NCBI RefSeq assembly: GCF_036311905.1
Contig: NZ_JAZDCH010000025.1
Coordinates: forward strand, 186,001-250,000
DNA from: Brachybacterium sp036311905
Lineage (GTDB): Bacteria; Actinomycetota; Actinomycetes; Actinomycetales; Dermabacteraceae
Length of the DNA: 64,000 bases
Direction of reading: 5' to 3'
The stretch's first letter is position 1, and every line of letters starts with the position of its first letter. Positions 40,576 through 49,388 of this stretch are shown piece by piece. Position numbers and translations under genes: made by a program. The notes beneath the pieces were generated by a model. That model did no database searches. It saw nothing but the letters and a program-made list of their open reading frames with translations, and had not been told where the DNA came from.

Positions 40576-41508
40576 ATGAGCACCCCCGTCCCGGATCCCT
40601 CCGCCGTCGTCGCCGGACTCGTCGACCTGCTCGACCTGCGCCCGCTCGAAGTGGACCCCGCCCTCTCGGCCCCGACCACCGTCGCCGCCTTCGAGGGCGA
40701 CTCCAACCCTCAGCCGGGCGGTCACGTCTTCGGCGGGCAGGTGATGGGCCAGGCGGTCACCGCGGTGGGCCGCACCACCCCGGAGGGCCGACGGATCCAC
40801 TCGATGTACTCCTACTTCCTCGCGCCCGGCGACCCGCAGCATCCGATCCGCTTCCAGGTGGACGCGCTGCGGGACGGCGGCTCCTTCTCGGTGCGGCGCG
40901 TGCTCGCCACCCAGCCGGGCCGCACGGCCGACGAGGGCGAGCGCACGATCCTCGCGATGACCGCCTCCTTCCAGGAGGAGCAGGACGGCCTGGAGCACTC
41001 CGAGCACGCGCCCGAGGCCCCCGACCCCGACGGGCTGCCGACGACCGCGGAGGTCCTCGCCGGCATCGATCACCCGGTGGCCCGCTACTGGTCCACGCAG
41101 CGACCGATCGACATCCGGCACGTGACCGACCCGATCTACCTGCGACCCGATGCGAACGGCGGCGCGAGCGACACGCAGATGGTGTGGATGCGCACCCTCG
41201 CGCCCGTCGCCGCCGACGCCCTGGTGCACGATGCGATCCTCGCCTTCGCGAGCGACTACACGCCCTTCGAGCCGATCCTGCGCCGGCAGGGGCTGAGCTG
41301 GATGACCCCGGGACTGAAGATGGCGACCATCGACCACGCCATCTGGTGGCACCGGCACGTGCGGGCCGACGAATGGCTGCTCTACGTGCAGCGCTCGCCC
41401 AGCGCCGCGGGTGGGCGCGGGCTCACCCACGGTCAGGTCTTCGACCGGGCCGGCGACCTGGTCGCGACGGTCACCCAGGAGGGCATGATCCGCGCTCGCG
41501 GCGCCTGA
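40576..41508 (+). CDS. tesB: Acyl-CoA thioesterase II (double hotdog)
   Basis: A 310-residue TesB-type protein with two hotdog halves. The first includes GHVFGGQVMGQAVTAVGRT and RIHSMYSYFLAPGDPQHPIRF, the second LVHDAILAFASDYTPFEPIL (catalytic Asp) and ATIDHAIWWHRHVRADEWLLYVQRSPSAAGGRGLTHGQVFDRAGDLVATVTQEGM (the Thr/Gln part of the Asp-Thr-Gln triad). TesB hydrolyses a broad range of acyl-CoA and is linked to beta-oxidation. TACGAT ends 6 bases before the ATG, so it is likely leaderless. Confidence 0.95.
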   Translation: MSTPVPDPSAVVAGLVDLLDLRPLEVDPALSAPTTVAAFEGDSNPQPGGHVFGGQVMGQAVTAVGRTTPEGRRIHSMYSYFLAPGDPQHPIRFQVDALRDGGSFSVRRVLATQPGRTADEGERTILAMTASFQEEQDGLEHSEHAPEAPDPDGLPTTAEVLAGIDHPVARYWSTQRPIDIRHVTDPIYLRPDANGGASDTQMVWMRTLAPVAADALVHDAILAFASDYTPFEPILRRQGLSWMTPGLKMATIDHAIWWHRHVRADEWLLYVQRSPSAAGGRGLTHGQVFDRAGDLVATVTQEGMIRARGA

Positions 41509-41521
41509 TCCCGCGAGCGGA

Positions 41522-42838
41522 TCAGCCGACGGCCGCCTCGGCCGCCGCCTGCGCGCGGGGCATCGCCTCGGCGGCGGCGGCCTCCCCGCGGAACACCTCC
41601 GCGATCACGCCGAGCGCCGCCGCGGTGCCCTCGGCCGAGCGCAGCCCGTGCTCGGGCGCGGCGACCTCCTCGGGGGCGCCGATCGCGCTGACGTCCACGC
41701 CCTGCTCGGACCAGGCCTGTTCCCAGGCGCTGCGCAGATCTCGATGACCGGGGATGCCGATCCGGTTCTCGGCCAAGGGCCGCTGGCCGTCGACCGTGCC
41801 GAGCCAGCTCATCAGCTCGCCGATCGCCGCCTCGCGGTCCTCGTCGTCCGGGTCGACCGCGACGGCGGCGACCGCGTGGACCAGCGGACGCGCCCCGCGC
41901 GGGCCGGGGATCACCGGATGGACGGACCACGGGAAGCTCTGGGCGATCCCGTCGCCCAGGGTGCCGAGATCGTAGGTGCCGGTCTGGAGCAGGCCCAGGC
42001 GTCCCTCGAGGAAGAGGTTCCGGCAGCGCGCGGGGTCCTGGGTGGTCTCGGTGCCGTCGGGGGCGAGGGACGAGGTGGTGAGATCGGCGAGGTACTGGAT
42101 CGCGGCGACCGCCTCGGCGGAGTCGAGCGTGAAGGCACCCTCCTCGTCCTGCCAGCGCCCGCCCTGTCCGGCCACGAACGGGCCCAGCACGGCGCTGCGG
42201 TCCAGGTGCGCACCGAAACCGAAGGCGGTGCGGGAGGCGGCATCGAATCCCTCGTCGCCGGGGTGGCGGCCCTCGCCGTCGACCGTGATCGCGCGGGCGA
42301 GATCCCGGAGAGCGTCGGAGGGGGCGCCCGGCTCCGCGCCGAGGGCGGTGGCATCGCCCCCGGCACCGGAGACGAGATCGTCGTGCGCCACGAGTAGCGA
42401 CTGGTCGGAGTACTGCGGCACGCCCCACAGGGCACCGTCGACGGTGTACTGGTCCGCGGCGATCTGATCCCACTGACCGACCACCGATCCGACCATCGGC
42501 CCCGCCTCGAGGAGATGATCCCCCTCGATCGCCGCGGCGAGGTTCGCCGTGTTCATCCAGATCACATCCGGAAGGGTGCCGGCCGCGGCGTCGAGCGGCA
42601 TCTGCTTCCAGTAGTCATCCCAGGTCAGCACCTCGACCTCGACCGTCACGCCGGTCGACTCGGTGAACGCCGCGAGGGAGATGGCGTAGGCCGAGGCCGC
42701 CTGCTCGCTCCACACCCGCATCCGGAGGGCGTCCCCCTCCTCCAGCTCGGGAGCGGGCCGGGAACAGGCGGAGAGCGCCCCGACCCCGGCCAGTCCCGTC
42801 GCAGCGGTGGTGAGCAGGAACTGGCGACGGGTCGGCAC
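41522..42838 (-). CDS. Extracellular solute-binding lipoprotein (sugar ABC type)
   Basis: A 438-residue solute-binding protein. The signal has a twin-arginine pattern TRRQFLLTT and a lipobox GALSAC (Cys25), so it is probably exported folded and lipid-anchored. The body matches family 1 sugar-binding proteins: LTWDDYWKQMPLDAAAGTLPDVIWMN, GALWGVPQYSD and the late FPWSVHPVIPGP region. No permease or ATPase is adjacent, so it must work with a transporter encoded elsewhere or is an orphan. The neighbouring glgP suggests an alpha-glucan or maltodextrin link; this is inference. Start is GTG 42838. Confidence 0.87.
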   Translation of the reverse strand: MPTRRQFLLTTAATGLAGVGALSACSRPAPELEEGDALRMRVWSEQAASAYAISLAAFTESTGVTVEVEVLTWDDYWKQMPLDAAAGTLPDVIWMNTANLAAAIEGDHLLEAGPMVGSVVGQWDQIAADQYTVDGALWGVPQYSDQSLLVAHDDLVSGAGGDATALGAEPGAPSDALRDLARAITVDGEGRHPGDEGFDAASRTAFGFGAHLDRSAVLGPFVAGQGGRWQDEEGAFTLDSAEAVAAIQYLADLTTSSLAPDGTETTQDPARCRNLFLEGRLGLLQTGTYDLGTLGDGIAQSFPWSVHPVIPGPRGARPLVHAVAAVAVDPDDEDREAAIGELMSWLGTVDGQRPLAENRIGIPGHRDLRSAWEQAWSEQGVDVSAIGAPEEVAAPEHGLRSAEGTAAALGVIAEVFRGEAAAAEAMPRAQAAAEAAVG

Positions 42839-42877
42839 GGGGTCGGGACCTTCCGGGTGGGGTGCTGCGGGCGGCGC

Positions 42878-45436
42878 TCAGGCGGTGGCGACCAGCCCGA
42901 GCTCGGCGCGATGGGCGAGCACCGGATGCTGCGGGGTGACCCGCACGGTGAAGCCCACCTCGCCGGGGACGGCGAGCGCGAGGCGGGCGGTGTGGCGTCC
43001 GTCCTCCGCGCGCTGCAGCGGGATCAGCTGCGGGTCGATGATCTCACCCTCGGCGCCGATCGGGCCCAGGACCGCCTCGACGAGGACGTCCTCGTCACGC
43101 AGCCCGCCGAGCTCGACCTCGGCCGCGAGGGTCACCTCGGCGCCCGTGGTGACCGCCCCGGAGCCCGCACCCTCGAGCGTCGCCGAGCGCACCGCCACCT
43201 GGGACCAGGCGGCCTGCACGGCGTCCTTCCACGCGGTGAACGACCCTCCCAGCGCCGGATCGGCGTGGAAGGCGGAGGCCGCGCGCGCTGCCGGCAGGTA
43301 GAGATCGGTGACGTAGTCGCGGACCATGCGGGCGGCGGTGATCTGCGGGGCGACCGAGACCAGCGAGGCCCGGACCTTGGTCATCCAGCCGCGCTGCAGC
43401 CCGCGCGCGTCGCGCTCGTAGAACAGCGGCACGATGCGGTTCTCGAGGATCTCGTAGAGGGCCTCCGCCTCGAGGCGGTTGCGCTCGCCCTGGTCGGGCA
43501 GATCCGCGGTGGGGATGGTCCATCCGGCCGTGTCGTCCTTCATCTCGTCCCACCAGCCGTCGGAGATGGAGAAGGTGAGACCGCCGTTGAGGACCGCCTT
43601 CATGCCCGAGGTGCCCGAGGCCTCCTCGGGGCGGATCGGGTTGTTCAGCCACACGTCGGAGCCGGCGATCAGCACCGAGGCCATGCGGATGTCGTAGTCC
43701 GGAAGGAAGACGATGCGGTGACGCACGCCGTGGTCGTCGGCGAACTGCACCAGCTGCTGGAGGAACTCCTTGCCGGGGCGGTCGGCGGGATGGGACTTCC
43801 CGGCGATCACGAACTGGACGGGGCGGTCCTCGTCCAGCAGGATGCGCCGCAACCGCTCCGGATCGCTCAGCATCAGCGTGAGGCGCTTGTAGGTGGAGAC
43901 ACGGCGGGCGAAGCCGATCGTGAGGGCGCGCGGATCGAGGATCGACTCGGTCCAGGCGAGTTCCGCCTCGTCGGCTCCGCGGCGTAGCCATGCCCGCTTC
44001 ACATGGGCCCGGGCCATGTCCACGAGCTCCTCCCGCAGCGCGTCCCGCGCATCGGTGAGGTCGTGATCGGTGAGGGTCGACAGCGCGGACCAGTCGGACA
44101 TCGCGGAGATGTCGACGTCGCCGAGCGCCTTCTTGTAGAGGTCGTCCATGTGCGCCGAGGTCCAGGTACGGCGGTGCACGCCGTTGGTCACCGAGGTGAT
44201 CGGCACCTCGGGCACGTCGAAGCCCGGGTAGAGGTCCTGGAACATGCCGCGGGAGACGGCGCCGTGGAGCTTCGCGACCCCGTTGGAGCGCTGGGCGATG
44301 CGGAAGCCGAGGTGCGCCATGTTGAAGATCTCGCCGCCCTCCTCGGTCCCGAGGGCGAGGGACGCCTCGACGGGGAGCGCCGGGATCAGGCGGGAGATCC
44401 CCGACTCGTCGGCGTCGAGGTAGCCGCGCAGCTCCTGGGCCGCGAAGCGGTCGATGCCCGCGGGGACGGGGGTGTGCGTGGTGAAGACGGTCCCGGCGCG
44501 CACCTCGGCGACGGCCTCGGCGAAGCTCGCGCCGGCCTGCATCAGCTGGCCGACCCGCTCGAGGCCGGAGAAGCCGGCGTGGCCCTCGTTGAGGTGGAAG
44601 ACAGTGGGCGCGGGGTGGCCGGTCGCCGCGGCGAAGGCGGCGACGGCGCGCACGCCGCCGATGCCCAGGACGATCTCCTGGACGATGCGGTGCTCGTGGT
44701 CGCCGCCGTAGAGGCGGTCGGTGATCTGGCGCGCCTCCTCGTCGTTGGCCTCGACGTTCGTGTCGAGCAGGAGCAGCGGGATACGACCCACCTGCGCGAC
44801 CCAGAGCGCGATGGCGACCTCGCGACCGCCCGGGAGGGTGACGGAGACGGTGACCTGCTCGCCGTCGGCGCCGCGGACCTCGCTCACGGGGAGCTCGGCG
44901 GGATCGTTGAGCTTGTACTCCTCCTGCTGCCAGCCGCTGCGGTCCAGGGACTGCGAGAAGTAGCCCCACTGGTAGAGCAGGCCGATCGCGACCAGCGGCA
45001 CGCCGAGGTCGGAGGCGGACTTGAGGTGGTCGCCGGCGAGGATGCCGAGGCCGCCGGAGTAGATCGGGAGGGTCGGGGTGATGCCGAACTCCATCGAGAA
45101 GTACGCGATCGCCGGGGTGCCGACGCCGTTCGCGGGCACGGTGCGCTGGAACCAGCGGCCCGAGTCGAGATAGGTGCGCAGGTCGCCGGACTCCGCGCGC
45201 ATGCGGGCGAGGAAGGTCTCGTCGTGCGCGGCCTCGTCAAGACGGCCCGCGGGGACCCGCGGGAGCATCGCGATGGGGTTGCCGCCGCTCGCGGAGAACG
45301 CTTCGGGGTCGAGGCTGCGGAAGAGGTCGACGGTCTGGCGGCGCCAGGTCCAGCGCAGGTTCAGCGCGAGGTCGCGCAGGGGCTCGAGGACTCTCGGGAG
45401 GGCGGAGGACACCGTGATCGTGGAGATCGGCTTCAT
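42878..45436 (-). CDS. glgP: Alpha-glucan phosphorylase (GlgP, short actinobacterial type)
   Basis: An 852-residue phosphorylase beginning MKPISTITVSSALPRVLEPL with the DUF3417-type N-terminal part (LRDLALNLRWTWRRQTVDLF) and active-site region YFSMEFGI...YSGGLGILAGDHLKSASDLGVPLVAIGLLY. The PLP lysine is Lys613 in EASGTSGMKAVLNGGL. It releases glucose 1-phosphate from glycogen or maltodextrin. Length and N-terminus fit the alpha-glucan phosphorylases of actinobacteria and thermophiles instead of the Escherichia coli type. TACTCT ends 6 bases before the ATG, and CTTGC repeats overlap the -35 region. Confidence 0.95.
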   Translation of the reverse strand: MKPISTITVSSALPRVLEPLRDLALNLRWTWRRQTVDLFRSLDPEAFSASGGNPIAMLPRVPAGRLDEAAHDETFLARMRAESGDLRTYLDSGRWFQRTVPANGVGTPAIAYFSMEFGITPTLPIYSGGLGILAGDHLKSASDLGVPLVAIGLLYQWGYFSQSLDRSGWQQEEYKLNDPAELPVSEVRGADGEQVTVSVTLPGGREVAIALWVAQVGRIPLLLLDTNVEANDEEARQITDRLYGGDHEHRIVQEIVLGIGGVRAVAAFAAATGHPAPTVFHLNEGHAGFSGLERVGQLMQAGASFAEAVAEVRAGTVFTTHTPVPAGIDRFAAQELRGYLDADESGISRLIPALPVEASLALGTEEGGEIFNMAHLGFRIAQRSNGVAKLHGAVSRGMFQDLYPGFDVPEVPITSVTNGVHRRTWTSAHMDDLYKKALGDVDISAMSDWSALSTLTDHDLTDARDALREELVDMARAHVKRAWLRRGADEAELAWTESILDPRALTIGFARRVSTYKRLTLMLSDPERLRRILLDEDRPVQFVIAGKSHPADRPGKEFLQQLVQFADDHGVRHRIVFLPDYDIRMASVLIAGSDVWLNNPIRPEEASGTSGMKAVLNGGLTFSISDGWWDEMKDDTAGWTIPTADLPDQGERNRLEAEALYEILENRIVPLFYERDARGLQRGWMTKVRASLVSVAPQITAARMVRDYVTDLYLPAARAASAFHADPALGGSFTAWKDAVQAAWSQVAVRSATLEGAGSGAVTTGAEVTLAAEVELGGLRDEDVLVEAVLGPIGAEGEIIDPQLIPLQRAEDGRHTARLALAVPGEVGFTVRVTPQHPVLAHRAELGLVATA

Positions 45437-45442
45437 GGCACG

Positions 45443-45484
45443 AGAGTACCCGAGGAGTCGGGGTCGGCTTGCACTGATCTTGCG
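45443..45484 (-). promoter_or_regulatory. glgP promoter with two CTTGC direct repeats over the -35 region
   Basis: The minus-strand -10 TACTCT (45443-45448) puts the transcription start at the glgP ATG. CTTGCA (45468-45473) and CTTGCG (45479-45484), 11 bases apart, cover the -35 position, and a CTGCAAG (the reverse of CTTGCAG) lies at 45582-45588. CTTGCAG-type repeats are known operators of LacI-family maltose/amylase regulators in Streptomyces, so repression by a MalR-like protein is plausible. The rest of the gap up to 45725 shows nothing else certain. Confidence 0.4.
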
Positions 45485-45725
45485 GAGCGTCGAACGCGGC
45501 CACGAGCTGCGAGTTACGCCTGTCCACCTGCAACGATGTTCTCCCGTCACACCCCGCCGACGCTCCTTCCGGCCCAGATTTCTGCAAGTTCTTTCCAGCG
45601 GCTTCGTCCGGACTGACCACCCTCTCCATCCACCGCGCACCCCGGGGAGGTCTCCGGCCTGCCACAATGTCTGGTCGAGGCATCAGGGGTGGGGACCCGT
45701 CAGGCACCGTCAGGGAGGACGTCCG

Positions 45726-47483
45726 ATGAGGATCGGGACGAATACGGGGGAGATCGTCGAGATCCCCGAGGACACGATCGATCTCTCCGAGCGTCTGGAT
45801 CCCGTCCGCACCCTGCTGCGTCGCATCGCGGGCGGGGATCATCGCGCCGCCCGCGGCCTCGTCGACCTCCTGGCGCCCCGGGTCCACGGCCTCGCAGTGC
45901 AGGTCACGGGGTCCTCCGCCCGTGCCGAGCGGATCTCGATCGCCGTGCTGCGCTCGTGCCTGCGCGATGCGGCGCAGCTCGCGACGGGAGGGCTCCCCGG
46001 GGAGGTGGCGGTGCTCGATCGGGCGCGCCGCGCCGCGGTCTCGACCTCCCCGCGCGGCACCGTGCGTTCCCTGATCTCCCCGGAGGACGCCGCGGACCGC
46101 ACCCGCGACCGTCGGGAGATCGAGGTGCAGCGGGTCCTCCTGACCCTGCCCCCTGCCGATCGCGCCCTGGTGGAGTCCGCCGCGCAGGGCCGCTTCCCCT
46201 ACCCGGCGAGCGACCGGGAGGACGCGGCGACGGTCCTGGCCGAGGCACTGGAGCGCCTGGTGCCCTCGGGACCGCTGGCCGAGCCCGAGTCGGGGTCACG
46301 CGCCGTCCGGGCCCTCGCCGCCCTGGACGCCCTCGCCCTCGCCACCGCGGAGGAGCAGGCGCGGCTGACGCGCCTGTCGTCCTCCGGGGAGACCGTGCTG
46401 ATCCATCGGCGAGCGATCGAGGCGGCGGCCCGGCTGACGCTGCTGACCGCGGTGACGCCCAGCCGGGATCTGCGCGTCCCCGTCCTCGAGGGCTTCCCGG
46501 CGGCGCACCTCGGGAGCCCCGCGGGCCCGACCGGCGGCGACGGGACGACGGGGTCCGTCCCCGCGGCGCGTCCCGGCCCGGCCGCGGGCACGGGCCCGAC
46601 CGCCCCGTCCGGCACGACCGCTGGCCCCGCGCCGTCCGCTCCGTCGGCCGGCACCGCTCGGTCCGCTCTGTCCGCCCCGTCCGCCGGCGCTGCGCCCTCG
46701 GCGCCGTCGGCGTCCGCCGCCCACCCTGCGCCCGCCGTCCCGTCAGCCGCGATCGCCCCGGGGCCGGAGGCGCCCTATCGCGGCTCCTATGCGACACCGG
46801 TGCTGGGCACCGACAGCCAGCGCCGCCTGGTGGGGCCGCCCGCCGTGGCCGGGACCCGGCTGGGCTCCGCGTCGCTGGCCTCCCCCGCCACTCCGCTGCC
46901 TTCCCCGGACGCTGTCCCCGACGGCAGGGAGTCCGGGGCCGCCGCCCCCGCCTTCGCCTACACGGGATCCGCGCAGGGCGACCGGAGCCGGCGACGCCGA
47001 CGCGCCGAGGCGCGGGCCGCCCGCCGCCGCCCGCGCGGCGCGCCGTGGATCTCGCGCACCCTCGCGGTGCTGGGGCTGATCGGTGCGCTCGTGCTCGGCC
47101 TGCTGCTGCTCGAGGCCCGCGACGATCTCGCCCGCACGGAGGAGTTCAGCGCCGCCTGGGCCGCGCAGAGCATGGACCCGAGCGCCCGGTTCGTTCCGGG
47201 CGTGAGCGACAACGGCACCTGGCAGGCGGTCCTCACCGACACCGAGCTCGCCCTGCGCGCCGAGGGCGTGCGCGGGTACGACGGCGAAGTGCTGCAGTTG
47301 TGGGGCGAGCAGGACGGGGCGCTGCAGGACCTCGGTGTGCTCGAGCTGCAGACCGACGGCACGATCGAGCTGATCGCGGAGCAGGGGGTCGAGCGTCTCC
47401 TGGTCACGCGCGAGATGTCGCCGCAGAACATGTCCGGCACCCCGTCCGAGCGGATCGTGGCGAGCCTCGACCCCGCGCACTGA
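45726..47483 (+). CDS. Membrane protein fusing a degenerate sigma-factor-like region to an RskA-like anti-sigma-K domain
   Basis: A 585-residue protein. Residues about 25-105 (TLLRRIAGGDHRAARGLVDL, APRVHGLAVQVTGSSARAE, VAVLDRARRAAV) follow the pattern of ECF sigma region 2 (LL.RIA.GD..AF..LYD..APRVYGLA..), and VQRVLLTLPPADRALVESA (about 138-156) resembles the start of region 4. Then comes a Pro/Ala/Ser-rich linker (about 265-430), one transmembrane helix (TLAVLGLIGALVLGLLLLEA, about 446-466) and a C-terminal domain with TWQAVLTDTELALRAEGV, EVLQLWGEQDGALQDLGVLEL and LLVTREMSPQNMSGTPSERIVASL, the pattern of the extracytoplasmic half of RskA. No zinc anti-sigma domain is seen. GGGAGG precedes the ATG. 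Confidence 0.65.
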   Translation: MRIGTNTGEIVEIPEDTIDLSERLDPVRTLLRRIAGGDHRAARGLVDLLAPRVHGLAVQVTGSSARAERISIAVLRSCLRDAAQLATGGLPGEVAVLDRARRAAVSTSPRGTVRSLISPEDAADRTRDRREIEVQRVLLTLPPADRALVESAAQGRFPYPASDREDAATVLAEALERLVPSGPLAEPESGSRAVRALAALDALALATAEEQARLTRLSSSGETVLIHRRAIEAAARLTLLTAVTPSRDLRVPVLEGFPAAHLGSPAGPTGGDGTTGSVPAARPGPAAGTGPTAPSGTTAGPAPSAPSAGTARSALSAPSAGAAPSAPSASAAHPAPAVPSAAIAPGPEAPYRGSYATPVLGTDSQRRLVGPPAVAGTRLGSASLASPATPLPSPDAVPDGRESGAAAPAFAYTGSAQGDRSRRRRRAEARAARRRPRGAPWISRTLAVLGLIGALVLGLLLLEARDDLARTEEFSAAWAAQSMDPSARFVPGVSDNGTWQAVLTDTELALRAEGVRGYDGEVLQLWGEQDGALQDLGVLELQTDGTIELIAEQGVERLLVTREMSPQNMSGTPSERIVASLDPAH

Positions 47484-47516
47484 GCCGGCGTCCCGGAGGC
47501 CTGCCCCGGGGACGAC

Positions 47517-47548
47517 GGAGGGGCACCGCCGCTCGGCGATGCCCCTCC
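47517..47548. terminator. Hairpin between convergent genes
   Basis: GGAGGGGCA (47517-47525) pairs with TGCCCCTCC (47540-47548), and the interior CGCCG/CGGCG extends the stem. It lies between the stop of the sigma/RskA-like gene and that of ettA, so it can serve both strands. There is no U-tract. Confidence 0.6.
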
Positions 47549-47576
47549 TCCGTTCCGGGCCGCGGCCCGGTGCGGA

Positions 47577-49259
47577 TCAGTCGCGAGTCAGGCGGCGATA
47601 GGTGACGCGGTGCGGTCGCGCCGCGTCCTCGCCCAGTCGCTCGACCTTGTTCTTCTGGTAGGACTCGAAGTTGCCCTCGTACCAGTACCAGTTCGAGGGG
47701 TTCTCCTCGGTGCCCTCGTAGGCCAGGATGTGCGTCGCGACGCGGTCGAGGAACCAGCGGTCGTGGGAGACGACCACGGCGCAGCCGGGGAACTCCAGCA
47801 GGGCGTTCTCGAGCGAGCCGAGGGTCTGCACGTCGAGGTCGTTGGTCGGCTCGTCGAGGAGCAGCACGTTGCCGCCCTGCTTGAGGGTGAGCGCGAGGTT
47901 GAGACGGTTGCGCTCGCCGCCCGAGAGGACGCCGGCCTTCTTCTGCTGGTCCGGCCCCTTGAAGCCGAACTGGGAGACGTAGGCGCGCGAGGGGATCTCG
48001 ACCTTGCCGACCTGGATGAAGTCCAGCCCGTCGGAGACGACCTCCCAGAGGTTCTTCTCCGGGTCGATGTTCTCGCGGTTCTGGTCGACGTAGCTGATCT
48101 GGACGGTGTCGCCGATCTTCAGATCGCCGCCGTCCAGCGGCTCGAGGCCGACGATGGTCTTGAACAGCGTGGTCTTGCCGACGCCGTTGGGACCGATGAC
48201 GCCGACGATGCCGTTCGGGGGGAGCGAGAAGGACAGGCCGTCGATGAGGGTGCGGTCGCCGAAGCCCTTCTGCAGGTCCTTGGCGTTGATCACCACGTTG
48301 CCCAGGCGCGGGCCCGGCGGGATGGTGATCTCCTCGAAGTCGAGCTTGCGGGTCTTCTCCGCCTCCGCGGCCATCTCCTCGTAGCGGGCCAGACGCGCCT
48401 TGGACTTGGCCTGGCGGCCCTTCGCCGAGGAGCGCACCCACTCCAGCTCCTCCTTGAGGCGCTTGGCGAGCTTGGCGTCCTTCTTACCCTGGACCTGCAG
48501 GCGCTCCTCCTTCTTCTCCAGGTAGGTGGAGTAGTTCCCCTCGTAGGGGTAGAGGTGCCCGCGGTCGACCTCGGCGATCCACTGGGCGACGTGGTCGAGG
48601 AAGTAGCGGTCGTGGGTGACGGCGATGACGGCGCCCTCGTACTGCTGCAGGTGCTGTTCGAGCCAGAGCACGCTCTCGGCGTCAAGGTGGTTGGTGGGCT
48701 CGTCCAGCAGCAGCAGGTCGGGCTTCTCCAGCAGCAGCTTGCACAGCGCCACGCGGCGGCGCTCACCCCCGGAGAGGTGGGTCACCGCCTCGTCGCCGGG
48801 CGGGCAGCGCAGCGCGTCCATCGCCTGCTCGAGCTGCGAGTCGAGGTCCCAGCCGTTCGCGGCGTCGATCTCGGTCTGGAGCTTGCCCATCTCCCCCATG
48901 AGGGCGTCGAAGTCCGCATCGGGCTCCGCCATCTCCTCACCGATCGCGTTGAAGCGCTGCACCTTCCGGTACAGGTCGCCCATGCCCTCCTGGACGTTCT
49001 CCAGGACGGTCTTGGACTCGTCGAGCGGGGGCTCCTGCAGCAGGATGCCGACGGTGTAGCCGGGGCTGAGCCGCGCCTCGCCGTTGGAGGGCTGGTCCAG
49101 GCCCGCCATGATCTTCAGGATCGTCGACTTGCCGGCGCCGTTGGGGCCGACCATGCCGATCTTCGCGCCCGGGTAGAAGCTCATGGAGACGTCATCGAGG
49201 ATGACCTTGTCGCCCACGGCCTTGCGGGCCTTGTACATCGTGTAGATGAACTCTGCCAA
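47577..49259 (-). CDS. ettA: Energy-dependent translational throttle protein EttA (ABC-F)
   Basis: A 560-residue ABC-F protein with two ATPase domains: GPNGAGKST and LSGGERRRVALCKLL with LLLDEPTNHLDAESVLWLE in the first, GPNGVGKTT and LSGGERNRLNLALTL with LLLDEPTNDLDVQTLGSLE in the second, joined by the charged linker YLEKKEERLQVQGKKD. The C-terminus (HILAYEGTEENPSNWYWYEGNFESYQKNK) is typical of EttA. EttA binds the ribosomal E site and gates translation with ADP/ATP ratio. Length and motifs are standard. The start is TTG 49259 (no ATG fits), with AAGGA 7 bases before it. Confidence 0.96.
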   Translation of the reverse strand: MAEFIYTMYKARKAVGDKVILDDVSMSFYPGAKIGMVGPNGAGKSTILKIMAGLDQPSNGEARLSPGYTVGILLQEPPLDESKTVLENVQEGMGDLYRKVQRFNAIGEEMAEPDADFDALMGEMGKLQTEIDAANGWDLDSQLEQAMDALRCPPGDEAVTHLSGGERRRVALCKLLLEKPDLLLLDEPTNHLDAESVLWLEQHLQQYEGAVIAVTHDRYFLDHVAQWIAEVDRGHLYPYEGNYSTYLEKKEERLQVQGKKDAKLAKRLKEELEWVRSSAKGRQAKSKARLARYEEMAAEAEKTRKLDFEEITIPPGPRLGNVVINAKDLQKGFGDRTLIDGLSFSLPPNGIVGVIGPNGVGKTTLFKTIVGLEPLDGGDLKIGDTVQISYVDQNRENIDPEKNLWEVVSDGLDFIQVGKVEIPSRAYVSQFGFKGPDQQKKAGVLSGGERNRLNLALTLKQGGNVLLLDEPTNDLDVQTLGSLENALLEFPGCAVVVSHDRWFLDRVATHILAYEGTEENPSNWYWYEGNFESYQKNKVERLGEDAARPHRVTYRRLTRD

Positions 49260-49388
49260 TGTGGTGTCCTTGTCGAAGCGTGGTCGGGGTGCGGGGGTCT
49301 CACCGGCGCGCCGCGGAGCGGTGCCGCACGGGAGTCGTCACGGTGCCCGACTCTACCGTCCCGCCACGGCAACGGGTCCCCGCGGGAC

